A DNA stretch of 32,847 bases. Origin: Planctomycetota bacterium. Lineage in GTDB: Bacteria; Planctomycetota; Planctomycetia; Planctomycetales; Planctomycetaceae. This document shows, piece by piece, positions 27,101 to 32,847 of this stretch; the first letter of the stretch is position 1; the number at the start of each line of letters is the position of its first letter. The stretch is from positions 1-32,847 of the forward strand of contig JAFEBR010000999.1 of NCBI GenBank assembly GCA_018242565.1, read 5' to 3'. The notes under the pieces are model-generated. The model saw nothing but the letters and a program-made list of their open reading frames with translations, ran no database searches and was not told the origin of the DNA. Both the position numbers and the translations under genes were made by a program.

Positions 27101-27423
27101 ATGTCGATCTGGGTGGCACTGGGATGACGCCGCATCTCGACAGCCTCGTGCAGATTCGAAATAACCGAACCTGGCGCGGCTTATTCGCTGTGCTGTGGGC
27201 CGGTACTGGGGGCCTGCTGGCCTGGTTCAGCGCCAAACTGCGTCGCTGGCTGACGGCACGCGAACTGATCGCGTGGCTGGTCCTGGCGGTGAGTACCTGG
27301 CTGACCTGCTCGCCCGTGTGGGGCCTCGGCTTTCTGGGCATCGCCTGCGCCCGCCTCCTCGCGAGCCGAGGTACCGGGAGCGTTTCACCAGATCCTGCTT
27401 CCGCCGCTGCCAGTGCCAACTGA
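21310..27423 (+). CDS. Giant two-unit exported membrane protein (units 2 and 3 of the three-unit system)
   Basis: A protein of 2037 residues of no recognised family, translationally coupled to the preceding gene (4-base overlap). Residues 11-34 form a signal peptide or anchor (LLSIAGILIAGGLALTIHA). First half: helix VPVQRLDAWL (51-60), beta-rich modules near 257-346, 430-519 and 649-738, then three membrane helices (about 857-928). A fourth hydrophobic segment starts at M948 (MSASLLLIASLSTVLTIWC) and ends in LADA (969-972), like an internal signal peptide. Second half: helix QQELLDFLQQR (1016-1026), modules near 1035-1157, 1247-1331, 1436-1514, 1595-1682 and 1767-1854, then three membrane helices (about 1955-2020). 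Each half matches the layout of the preceding protein. The frame is open upstream to 20890, but that part overlaps the first gene and precedes the signal, so it is not used. No catalytic motif was found. Confidence 0.85.
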   Translation: MTGLTRCRVRMCARLLSIAGILIAGGLALTIHADEVEGFNETDSQIRRIKVPVQRLDAWLKGDWQPLPLSEIERHFDDAGRLIVRPTPQIEQAEYSATFADGEIRSGQFSWSVHRSANSPAVLALGSLNLNLQNLAWTHRNQPATKQPVICGISPQGHPLLLVESPEGTVTGTWSASGRQLAASTEFDLQLPRANRSILNLQVPRGIVVTSSVGEVQPLSQAALAETSPWQVRLGGRTRTRLRFTMAPDPAAARPRNVVRSNINYVVRADAVRILADFEFDVLESSVNELVFSLTPEVQVTSVEYGDGVPMLWTQHTVDQEPVVTVKFPEPISGPGTKFQLRAISQVKQFGPRELPRIQPLQAVVADCKVVLGLQSPFTAADVRADGYRQLSLTTGGDGETLQFRQYQPGATITVVPAENRSDLTCRAVSLLQCDSNQTNLTTQLECSAFAGSVYSLSFRIPAEWEVFDVRSVDSSSDRELTGHEIREAPQNGPMLRVDFRNSINSSHPQRFRILARRRPSKTGDQLTLPLFAPAGATSVEHLAVVSADHEWRPTLVDPTSAESVSLESLPVEYRSLDFLANRLADPLGSPVVFRSFGAADAVDLRLDPVSANSSADKSDDDPPQAAGPVKSVVQLDRDPKRVQETGPVAIETTLRISDAVAGFDEYRARIHTTTWDDNHPLRFRLPPPAELMAVSVAGKSLSIASEQGHFVVPKPSREPGTAGGAMTIEIDYRVPAELRALPDRRAVLIPTPMAPVLKFDLSILVSPHLTIEAAGGWMPPESQSEAREGWQRLLGPFASRQNDRWFNPLDLSKWRQSLRTAGRSLQSSTDLTVQRTQFASLPADLQIVVWQNSSVTGTTIAAWALCGWLCLICRMHPFRGTRVIGAIVLAGLCAATHLAPLVYSQITAGGLVGFVVAALLPNAILKWRQAPAVVLAQNSVGSTRTYMSASLLLIASLSTVLTIWCGRLADAQDNPSGLPARPDARGAATRRTFDVIIPVHENGAPPETPELVYAQQELLDFLQQRASQQSPPPYLIGACHYAGQLDGSRQISVKASFDVHVFATEPIVHVTLPVGNANLGGNDACLVNGQAFPLLNSRNGRGVLIGLPGLAPEPAAPLPPQSENAGANASEPAVPLAFASPIRQQTFHIELKLEPPTEVSSEGLSAAVVSIPETFRTQASFSSSVPELVIGLAAGDVNRKNGPAVWPQTSRQSLTPAPCRQLVYRWGSRAELEAPPVTEAQVEQSCLADFLPGALQLRYHLGYRSKTGRLDAVRWDLPPGHVLQSIQAPHVSGYRFRPLANGHRELLIEFSKPQADEFSITATFVVDFDPQKSPFQLQFMNAGRTTGADRLRIENRLNQVAIRHASDWLITLSEESATLATVKPKSVDQFLKEWNPTGARPQLAFELDQVDQLSVSVAAKQFSPTVRGTSIGRVSAHRLDWTYDAEVEQPAVSRFIYRLQVDPQLRVRNVTVKEAGADRLLRWSRVRDTLVLFLNDRATRTQAIRVEASLPISGTREFVLPRIQFLGAVAGPERLEVFGSQDTLVHFTNPDDFPLTATPTERPTNTAERLVLSLDVLPQHVMPRLIVERMPSKVFAEMTTILKRDQQSWQATTAIAFRILSGQVSEFSIDMPEDVATGMEITTQPKAQITRLNEADGRVQFQMHTAESIQTRMVAILAHPGHHIHQPWKLPDIRTGQVVVGSSQIIVCGDGIEPFEPTLQPDATAKVPDWLESTDLPEIPQNSRIYSWRGTQPFLEFREPRKKRQTQIDTAQLDVWCDADGTLRGWLGLALADSDESRVELTWPAGCRLSSLYAAGRFLDHTAAAAHDSSQLQVQLPADPTEPVVWLSWVFPSQSAPALTRPLALPIPWPRDLPVQHLAVNVHSAGEYRLETHAAAVSAAGTHHEPVSPTLLVTNDERRDTDSLVGQRADVDLGGTGMTPHLDSLVQIRNNRTWRGLFAVLWAGTGGLLAWFSAKLRRWLTARELIAWLVLAVSTWLTCSPVWGLGFLGIACARLLASRGTGSVSPDPASAAASAN
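24151..27423 (+). repeat. Protein-level paralogous unit 3, fused to unit 2
   Basis: Third copy: internal signal-like segment from M948 (ATG at 24151), QQELLDFLQQR helix followed by PPP, module with YAGQLDGSRQISVKASF, further modules, and a terminal three-helix unit (DNA 27166-27369) containing SPVWGLGFLGIA. It closely mirrors the N-terminal part of unit 1 (LEEFLKWRTEQ then PPP then the FDG strand). Confidence 0.7.
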
Positions 27424-27502
27424 GGTGTTGCTGGCGATTGTTCCAGACTGGCACACGGCAACAGGCCACGCGGGAATTACGACGAGAACCGATTCAACCA
27501 GC

Positions 27503-28549
27503 TTACGCTGGCCGTTCGCCAAAGCGTTGCGTCGCCAGGGTCGTGGCGACCCGAATGGCCTCGATCATGCCGTCAGCCTGAGCTTTCCCCGTCCAGGCGA
27601 TGTCGAACGCCGTTCCATGACTGGGGCTGGTGCGGACGATGGGCAAACCCAGAGTCACATTCACGGCCCGCCGCATGCCAAGCAGTTTGAGCGCGATGTG
27701 CCCCTGGTCATGGTACATGGCGACGACTCCGTCGAATTCGCCCGCCACTGCGCGTTGAAAAACCGAATCGGCGGGATAAGGCCCCGCTGCGGCCACGCCC
27801 GCCTGCACGGCCTCGGTGACGGCGGGACGGATCACGACCGCCTCTTCATCGCCAAATAAGCCTTCCTCGCCCGCGTGAGGATTCAGCGCACAGACACCAA
27901 TTCGCGGATGGGCAATACCCAACGACCCCAGAAACGTGTCGAGCAGACCGATTGTTTCCAGAATCCGGCCGCGTGTGAGCAGTTCCGGCACACTGCGAAT
28001 CGACGTATGCAACGTTGTGTGCGCGACCCCCAGGCCCTGCGGTAACCGGTCGGACAAAGCCGTACCGGGCAAATAGAGCATCATCGCAAAATCACGGACA
28101 CCGCAGATTTCCGCCAGGATTTCGGTATGTCCGGGGTAGTTCAAGCCGGCCAGATGCAGCGCTGCCTTACTCAGCGGGGCCGTCGCAATCGCATCGACCT
28201 GACGGGCCAGAGCCGCTTTCGCGGCGGCCACGAGCCAGTCGAAGGCCGCCCGACCAGCACGCGGATCATTTACACCCACCGGCACTTGATCGAGATCGGT
28301 CGCGTTCGGGTCCCAACAGGGCAGGCAATCGGCCGCCGGCTGCGCCTGATCCAGACGGTCTACGGCCGCGACCCGCAACGGCAACCGAACCGCTTCGATG
28401 GCCCGCCGTAAAATGTTTACGTTCCCGAAGACGATCGGCCGACACCAGTCGCACAAGCGGCCGTCATGCCAGGCGCGGACCAGCACCTCGGGGCCCACAC
28501 CGGCCACATCTCCCATCGTCAATGCAATTTGCGGCAACATGGCGGGCAT
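27503..28549 (-). CDS. pdxA: 4-hydroxythreonine-4-phosphate dehydrogenase
   Basis: A 348-residue cytoplasmic enzyme that oxidises 4-phosphohydroxy-L-threonine in the DXP-dependent route to pyridoxal phosphate. It opens with the family motif ALTMGDVAGVGPE (9-21). The three metal-binding histidines are H181 (TTLHTSIR), H225 (LNPHAGEEG) and H280 (YHDQGH). GHTEIL (140-145) and APLSKAAL are also conserved, and the C-terminus has TSPSHGTAFDIAWTGKA. It is slightly longer than E. coli PdxA (329). ATG 28549 begins four bases after the stop of rfbC, so the two are very likely co-transcribed; an in-frame ATG at 28540 is the alternative. It is convergent with the giant-protein operon. In-frame extension to 28597 would overlap rfbC and is rejected. 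Confidence 0.95.
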   Translation of the reverse strand: MPAMLPQIALTMGDVAGVGPEVLVRAWHDGRLCDWCRPIVFGNVNILRRAIEAVRLPLRVAAVDRLDQAQPAADCLPCWDPNATDLDQVPVGVNDPRAGRAAFDWLVAAAKAALARQVDAIATAPLSKAALHLAGLNYPGHTEILAEICGVRDFAMMLYLPGTALSDRLPQGLGVAHTTLHTSIRSVPELLTRGRILETIGLLDTFLGSLGIAHPRIGVCALNPHAGEEGLFGDEEAVVIRPAVTEAVQAGVAAAGPYPADSVFQRAVAGEFDGVVAMYHDQGHIALKLLGMRRAVNVTLGLPIVRTSPSHGTAFDIAWTGKAQADGMIEAIRVATTLATQRFGERPA

Positions 28550-28553
28550 GCAA

Positions 28554-29093
28554 TCAGGCAAAACAATCCGCCTGTTCGAACCGCACCCCGTTCGCATCTT
28601 TGGCCGAGATCGTGGGGCTCTCCACCGGCCACTTCACAGCCAATGTCGGATCGTTCCAGAGCACTGTCCGTTCGTCCTGCGGCACCCACACGTCAGTGCA
28701 TTTATAGATCACCTCAGCCGCATCGCTGATGACGCAAAATCCATGTGCGAAACCCGGAGGGACATACAGTTGCCGACGATTCGCTTCGCTGAGTTCCAGG
28801 CCGAACCATTTGCCAAAGGTCGGCGAACTGCGGCGCAGGTCAATTCCGACATCGAAAATCGCCCCGCGCACGGCCCGCACCAGCTTTCCCTGGGGACGGG
28901 TCAACTGATAGTGCAGTCCACGCAACACGCCACGCCGTGACGACGAATGGTTGTCCTGTACGAACTCTACGTCGATGCCAGCGGCGGCGAACTTTGGCCG
29001 CTGAAATGTTTCCATGAAGAACCCGCGGTCATCGCCAAAAACCTGCGGCTCGACGATGACCAGTCCAGGCAGTTCGGTGGGAATGAATTTCAT
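28554..29093 (-). CDS. rfbC: dTDP-4-dehydrorhamnose 3,5-epimerase
   Basis: A 179-residue cupin-fold epimerase (RmlC), the usual length. It makes dTDP-4-keto-L-rhamnose for cell-surface sugars. Active-site and family motifs: DDRGFFMETF (21-30), VLRGLHYQ with catalytic H61, QGKLVRAVRGAIFDVGID (68-85), YVPPGFAHGF (110-119), Y130 in EVIYKCTD, and D166 near the C-terminus. The other dTDP-rhamnose genes (rfbA, rfbB, rfbD) are not in the window. It is first in a two-gene unit with pdxA. No strong Shine-Dalgarno site is seen; the start is set by the conserved N-terminus MKFIPTELPG. Confidence 0.95.
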   Translation of the reverse strand: MKFIPTELPGLVIVEPQVFGDDRGFFMETFQRPKFAAAGIDVEFVQDNHSSSRRGVLRGLHYQLTRPQGKLVRAVRGAIFDVGIDLRRSSPTFGKWFGLELSEANRRQLYVPPGFAHGFCVISDAAEVIYKCTDVWVPQDERTVLWNDPTLAVKWPVESPTISAKDANGVRFEQADCFA

Positions 29094-29290
29094 GTCACTT
29101 TGTTCTCAAGGCAGAAGTGTGAGCCTAAACAGGTAGTGTACCATCCAGCCGGAAATCATACACCTTGCTTCGCTTGCGGTGGCATCGCGCCCGGGACACC
29201 GCTACGATTTTCTGATTCCATTGATGAATGCGTGGCAACTTGGGATCGCGGCAGTGCCGCCACGCGGATTTTGCCAAGAGACGGTGTATA

Positions 29291-30076
29291 ATGCAGGACG
29301 AATTGTTTTCCGTGGCCGGGCAGGTGGTGGTGGTTTCCGGAGGCAGCCGAGGCATCGGCGAGGCGCTGGCGGCCGGCTTTGTACAACGCGGCGCGCAGGT
29401 GATTATCACCGGCCGCGAAGCCGCCACGATTGAAAAAACGGCGTCAGACATTTCGACAGGCCCGTTGCCCGCCGTTCCCATGGTGTGTGACGTGGCCCAA
29501 CTGGAAGACATCGATCAATTGGTGAAGGGCGTCGTTTCCCGTTTCGGACGGATCGACACCCTCGTCAATGTCGCCGGCGTCAATAAACGCAAGAAAGTCG
29601 AGACCTTTTCACCCGACGAATATGACTTCATTTTGAACGTGAATCTGCGAGGGCTGTTCTTCTTGTCGCAGGCCGTGGGGAAACAGATGATCGCGCAGAA
29701 AAGCGGCACGATCATCAATATCGACTCGCTCAACACGAACTCGCCGTTGAAAGGCGTCATGCCGTACGCCATCAGCAAAGCCGGCGTGAGCATGATGACT
29801 CGCGGCATGGCTGCCGAGTGGGGAGAACACCGGATCCGCGTGAATGCGATCGCCCCGGGCTTCATTCTGACCGACATGACCAACAAACTCTGGTCGAACC
29901 CGACGATGCAGAAATGGGGCAACGACAACACCCCGCTGAAACGCCTGGGGCGGGTCGACGATCTCGTGGGGACCGCGATTTACCTGGCATCGCAGGCTTC
30001 GGCGTTCATGACCGGACAGGTCCTGTATGTCGATGGCGGCATGTCGGCCGGTACCCTCTGGCCCATCGAATTATAG
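29291..30076 (+). CDS. Short-chain dehydrogenase/reductase (classical SDR)
   Basis: A 261-residue NAD(P)-dependent oxidoreductase. The cofactor loop is GGSRGIG (17-23), the NNAG motif appears as NVAG (93-96), and the catalytic residues are S146, Y159 and K163 (YAISK). RVNAIAPGFILTDMT and the C-terminal YVDGGMSAGTLWPIEL are typical. Sequence style is closest to gluconate 5-dehydrogenase or KduD-type sugar SDRs (NVAGVNKRKKVE, SPDEYDFILNVNLRG), but the substrate cannot be assigned. The frame opens at 29228; the start at 29291 is chosen because the conserved Rossmann fold begins there and the 21 extra residues look non-coding. It is divergent from rfbC, 197 bases away. Confidence 0.88.
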   Translation: MQDELFSVAGQVVVVSGGSRGIGEALAAGFVQRGAQVIITGREAATIEKTASDISTGPLPAVPMVCDVAQLEDIDQLVKGVVSRFGRIDTLVNVAGVNKRKKVETFSPDEYDFILNVNLRGLFFLSQAVGKQMIAQKSGTIINIDSLNTNSPLKGVMPYAISKAGVSMMTRGMAAEWGEHRIRVNAIAPGFILTDMTNKLWSNPTMQKWGNDNTPLKRLGRVDDLVGTAIYLASQASAFMTGQVLYVDGGMSAGTLWPIEL

Positions 30077-30136
30077 TCTAGAAGGCTTCCCTGCTCGCCT
30101 GGCGTTACTTCAGGTCCGACCAACCGTGCCCCGGAC

Positions 30137-30162
30137 TCCGGGACCCGCAGGCGGGTTCCGGA
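30137..30162. terminator. Strong stem-loop (11 bp, CAGG tetraloop) between the SDR gene and yggS
   Basis: Bases 30137-30147 pair with 30152-30162, with one G-U pair and a CAGG loop. It lies 60 bases after the SDR stop and 56 before the next start. There is no T-tract, so it may be a factor-dependent terminator, an mRNA-end stabiliser, or a repeated palindrome. Confidence 0.5.
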
Positions 30163-30218
30163 AGACTGACCTGGTGGACATTACCAGCGACACGTGAATT
30201 CGACTGCAAATCGTGAAC

Positions 30219-30938
30219 ATGATCGACCCCGGCGAAGTCATTTCTCGAAACTTGACCGACGTGAAACGGCGGATGCAGGCCGCGTGCGAGCGTGCAGGAC
30301 GTTCGTCCGCCTCTGTTTCGCTGGTGGCGGTCACGAAATATGCCGAACTCGACTGGGTGCGGGCGATTGTCGCACTGGGAATGCAGGAACTGGGGGAAAA
30401 TCGTCCGCAACAACTGTTGCAGCGTGCTGATCAGATCACCGCTCCCGTGCAGTGGCATCTGATTGGCCCCTTGCAGCGAAACAAGGTGCGTGCCTTGCTG
30501 CCGCGGGTGACCCTCATCCATTCGGTCGACAGTGTCCGCCTGCTGGAAGCGATTGAACGAATTGCAGGTGAACTGCAACTGCAACCTCGCGTTCTGCTGG
30601 AAGTCAATCTGAGCCAGGAAGAGGCCAAGCACGGTTTCTCGGAAGCCGAACTGCGTGACGCCTGGACCTCGATCCAGACGCTGCAACACACCCAAGTCAT
30701 GGGCCTGATGACAATGGCAGCCTATTCTGAACAGGCCGAAGAGGCCCGACCGGTCTTTTCGCAACTGTGCCGTTTGAAAAACGAATTGAGCCAGCAAATG
30801 CCCGCCGCACGGGCGGATCAATTCCGTCACTTATCGATGGGGATGACCGGAGATTTCGAAGTGGCCATCGAGGAAGGGGCGACTTTAGTCCGCATTGGCA
30901 GCGCCCTGTGGCAAGGTCTGGAAGCGCCATCTGAATAA
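30219..30938 (+). CDS. YggS/PLPBP-family pyridoxal phosphate homeostasis protein
   Basis: A 239-residue PLP-binding protein with a single alanine-racemase-like barrel and no racemase C-domain. It buffers or delivers PLP in the cytoplasm rather than catalysing a known reaction. The PLP Lys is K40 in LVAVTKY. Other family blocks: ELGENRPQQLLQRA, WHLIGPLQRNKVR, LLEVNLSQEEAKHGF, GLMTMAA and the phosphate-binding SMGMTGDFEVAIEEGATLVRIG, given here as two adjoining parts (SMGMTGDFEVAI, then a stretch to RIGSALW). ATG 30219 is chosen over GTG 30213. The classical proC or cell-division neighbours of yggS are absent. It is convergent with the EF-hand gene. Confidence 0.93.
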   Translation: MIDPGEVISRNLTDVKRRMQAACERAGRSSASVSLVAVTKYAELDWVRAIVALGMQELGENRPQQLLQRADQITAPVQWHLIGPLQRNKVRALLPRVTLIHSVDSVRLLEAIERIAGELQLQPRVLLEVNLSQEEAKHGFSEAELRDAWTSIQTLQHTQVMGLMTMAAYSEQAEEARPVFSQLCRLKNELSQQMPAARADQFRHLSMGMTGDFEVAIEEGATLVRIGSALWQGLEAPSE

Positions 30939-30952
30939 CCGACCGAATGAAA

Positions 30953-30962
30953 GACCGCGGTC
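30953..30962. repeat. Palindrome GACCGCGGTC with a nearby direct copy of its core
   Basis: The 10-base perfect palindrome lies just after the yggS stop. Its core GACCGCGG recurs at 31003-31010, just before the stop of the convergent EF-hand gene. It may be part of a terminator region or chance in GC-rich DNA. Confidence 0.3.
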
Positions 30963-31015
30963 AGAATGCCGGGCCACGACCAGGATACAAAGGCACTGAT
31001 GTGACCGCGGACTCA

Positions 31016-32773
31016 CTACGGCGACTGCGGAGAATTGCGAGTCGCCGCCGATGTTCCCGCCGGTGCTGACTCAGGATTCGCCGCTGGCTGCGGCGCCGCC
31101 TGCTCGGCTTCAGTCGCAGTGATCAGTCCGTCGTGGTCGAGATCGAGCTTATTAAACAACGACAGGGGGCCCAGGAACTCGCGCTGTGACACATCCCCGT
31201 CACGGTTGCGATCCATCTTGCGGAACCAATCGGGACCTGCCGACGGGACCTGGATGATCGGTGCCGTGGTATCGCCCCGGTTGTTCATCGGCTGGTTGCG
31301 AAACAGCACCGGTTTTCCCAAACCCAGGTCGGCCCGAAAGCGACCGGCCAGTTCGACCGCGGTAATCGAGTCGTCGCCATCCACATCAAACGCTTTCAGG
31401 CGTTCAAAGCCATGAGCCAATTCGCGCCGACTTAAACGGCGGTCGTTATTCTGATCCATGACTTCAAACACGGACTTACCGTCGTGAGAGATCACCATTT
31501 CGATTCGACTTTGAGACGCCGCCGACTCTTGATCAATGTACGCCAGAATCTCGTCAAGCGTGACCATGCCGTCGCTGTTCCGATCGACCGTCTTGAAGTC
31601 GGCATCGGGTAACCCAAGAGCCGGAAATTCTGCTTCCGACAGGTAACCATTCTTGTCGCCATCGGCTGATTTGAATTTGGTGGTCCTGATCAACGCTCGG
31701 CTATCCTTGAGGTTGGATCGATTGGGTGAAACATGCATCTGCAGGCCCACACCGGCCGCGGACAAAGTCACGCGGCCCGTCTTGGTGTCGGCGGTGGTCG
31801 CTTTCATGCGATCGTCAACGACAGTCAGTCGCGCTTTGCCTTTCGCCGCCTGCCCTAACTGAGCTTCGAGCACGAGTTGTGGTTCAGGCCGTTTCAAAAA
31901 GGCCTGCAATTCGGCTTTGTTCCAGGTGCCATCGGCGTTTTGATCGAATTCCGCAAAGGCCGCGTCAGACACCGGCAGAAACCGTCGCTCAATTGACGGT
32001 TCGGCCTTGGGATCCGGCGTCTGCCCATAGCGCTGCAGAATCTTCTCGACCGCCAAGGTCGCTGTGGCTTCGTTATCAAACAACAGAAACGGTTGATCGG
32101 TCGCGGCACTTGCCCCGATTACGGGCTGATTGGGCAATTGTGGATTGCGGAACGGCTGCAATTCTTCGATCGTAAACGCTTCGTCTTCGTCCAGATCGAG
32201 CTTGCGCAAAGTTCGCGCCGCGGCGGCCAGTTCCTGGCGTGACAATCGGCCATCGTGATTGAGGTCCAGCAAACCAATCAGATCGACCCCTTGCGATGCC
32301 CGTTGAGGTTTTACCGACAGTTCAAACGTATTTCCGAACACTCGGTCGAGATAGCCACCGAGTTCATCGGCAGAAACTTTGTCGTCGGCAGGCGCGAGAT
32401 CGACAGCCTCCCAGCGTTCCGCCAGCAGAATTGTGTCGCGTGCCGTTGGAGATTTCACCAGCGGCGGGACATTTTTGGCCTCGTCGCGGTTCAACACGCC
32501 ATCGGCGTCTTTATCGTAGTTTTTGACAATTTGTGCTGCAAATGCTTCGCGGACCGCTTTCAATCCATGGCCATCAACCTGAAGCCGCACCTGAATGAAC
32601 AAGGGTGAGGTCGGTGCCAGCAGCACGAGATTCTGCACATCGCGATCGGCCTCGGCGGCCGAAAGCGCCGCGGGGGCCGCTTCCCAAGCCGCGAACAGGC
32701 CAGCCGCGACTAAGCCAGCCGACGTAAACAGCCGCGACAGGGAACGCCGAATTGTGCGCCCAGTTCTATTCAT
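31016..32773 (-). CDS. Secreted protein with ten EF-hand calcium-binding loops
   Basis: A 585-residue exported protein. The N-terminus (RTIRRSLSRLFTSAGLVAAG...) is a signal peptide with probable cleavage near LSAAEA (38-42). Twelve-residue EF-hand loops (D-x-D/N-x-D/N-G-x-h-x-x-x-E) start at residues 87, 170, 193, 277, 371, 397, 440, 463, 521 and 544. Seven have the consensus Gly at loop position 6; those at 193, 440 and 463 have E, R and D there and may bind weakly. Residues 126-137 may be an eleventh, decayed loop. Three pairs are only 23 residues apart (170/193, 440/463, 521/544), tighter than in calmodulin and closer to dockerin-like spacing. The stretch between about 290 and 365 is beta-rich and not EF-hand. 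The C-terminus is Ala/Pro-rich. A calcium-dependent structural or adhesion role outside the membrane is inferred. AAGG five bases before the ATG supports the start. Confidence 0.88.
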   Translation of the reverse strand: MNRTGRTIRRSLSRLFTSAGLVAAGLFAAWEAAPAALSAAEADRDVQNLVLLAPTSPLFIQVRLQVDGHGLKAVREAFAAQIVKNYDKDADGVLNRDEAKNVPPLVKSPTARDTILLAERWEAVDLAPADDKVSADELGGYLDRVFGNTFELSVKPQRASQGVDLIGLLDLNHDGRLSRQELAAAARTLRKLDLDEDEAFTIEELQPFRNPQLPNQPVIGASAATDQPFLLFDNEATATLAVEKILQRYGQTPDPKAEPSIERRFLPVSDAAFAEFDQNADGTWNKAELQAFLKRPEPQLVLEAQLGQAAKGKARLTVVDDRMKATTADTKTGRVTLSAAGVGLQMHVSPNRSNLKDSRALIRTTKFKSADGDKNGYLSEAEFPALGLPDADFKTVDRNSDGMVTLDEILAYIDQESAASQSRIEMVISHDGKSVFEVMDQNNDRRLSRRELAHGFERLKAFDVDGDDSITAVELAGRFRADLGLGKPVLFRNQPMNNRGDTTAPIIQVPSAGPDWFRKMDRNRDGDVSQREFLGPLSLFNKLDLDHDGLITATEAEQAAPQPAANPESAPAGTSAATRNSPQSP

Positions 32774-32847
32774 GATGACCTTGTTGATCGTTTTGGCCGA
32801 AATCTTTGTTCATGCTATCTGCCCGGTACGCGAATTTCCAGATGAAA

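Noticed and set aside
29287-29292. Perfect TATAAT box
   Set aside because: It overlaps the start codon of the SDR gene and has no -35 element at suitable distance; probably chance.
1-32847. CRISPR arrays, tRNA/rRNA genes, insertion sequences, phage or defence genes
   Set aside because: I looked for regularly spaced direct repeats, transposase or integrase motifs and RNA-gene signatures and saw none; a tRNA could still be missed by eye.

Overview
The window looks like chromosomal DNA of a planctomycete (phylum Planctomycetota, probably order Planctomycetales), GC-rich and gene-dense. The pointers are Ser/Thr kinases of planctomycete style (one partial, one complete), very large secreted/membrane proteins without recognisable families, a Tat-exported protein of unknown function, a secreted multi-EF-hand protein, and few strong Shine-Dalgarno sites. 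I see no tRNA, rRNA, CRISPR array, insertion sequence or phage gene. The organism assignment is inference from gene content.

Layout. 1-83: first 27 codons of a minus-strand gene, probably a Ser/Thr kinase. 84-844: gene-free DNA with two stem-loops. 845-2377 (-): Tat-signal protein of unknown function. 2666-3946 (+): LarA-like nickel-racemase homolog, convergent with a DCC-family (DUF393) protein at 3987-4469 (-). 4790-8383 (+): three-domain fusion of LplT-like transporter, PlsC-like acyltransferase and acyl-ACP synthetase, for lysophospholipid salvage. 8478-9380 (-): TIGR01777-type epimerase. 9662-11566 (+): Uup-type ABC-F ATPase. 11649-13301 (+): carboxyltransferase (beta) subunit of an acyl-CoA carboxylase. 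13674-13982 (+): small Cys-rich secreted protein. 14067-15182 (+): D-threonine aldolase/D-serine dehydratase-family PLP enzyme. 15266-16156 (+): KaiC/RecA-like ATPase. 16485-17612 (+): soluble Ser/Thr kinase. 17888-21313 and 21310-27423 (+): two giant envelope proteins whose genes overlap by ATGA. 27503-28549 (-) pdxA and 28554-29093 (-) rfbC, closely coupled. 29291-30076 (+): SDR oxidoreductase. 30219-30938 (+): YggS-type PLP-homeostasis protein. 31016-32773 (-): secreted protein with ten EF-hand loops.

The most unusual part is 15266-27423. Reading the two giant proteins against each other shows three tandem, strongly diverged copies of one architecture: N-terminal export signal, a short helix ending in a hydrophobic LxxFL-like stretch, several beta-rich modules of about 80-100 residues, then a compact unit of three membrane helices. 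Copy 1 is the first protein. Copies 2 and 3 are fused in the second, with a signal-peptide-like segment (including an A-x-A site) at the fusion point. An ATPase and a kinase lie directly upstream. I suggest this is an undescribed planctomycete envelope system; its function is unknown.

A secondary theme is vitamin B6: a PLP enzyme, PdxA (PLP synthesis) and a YggS protein (PLP homeostasis) all lie here, but in separate transcription units.
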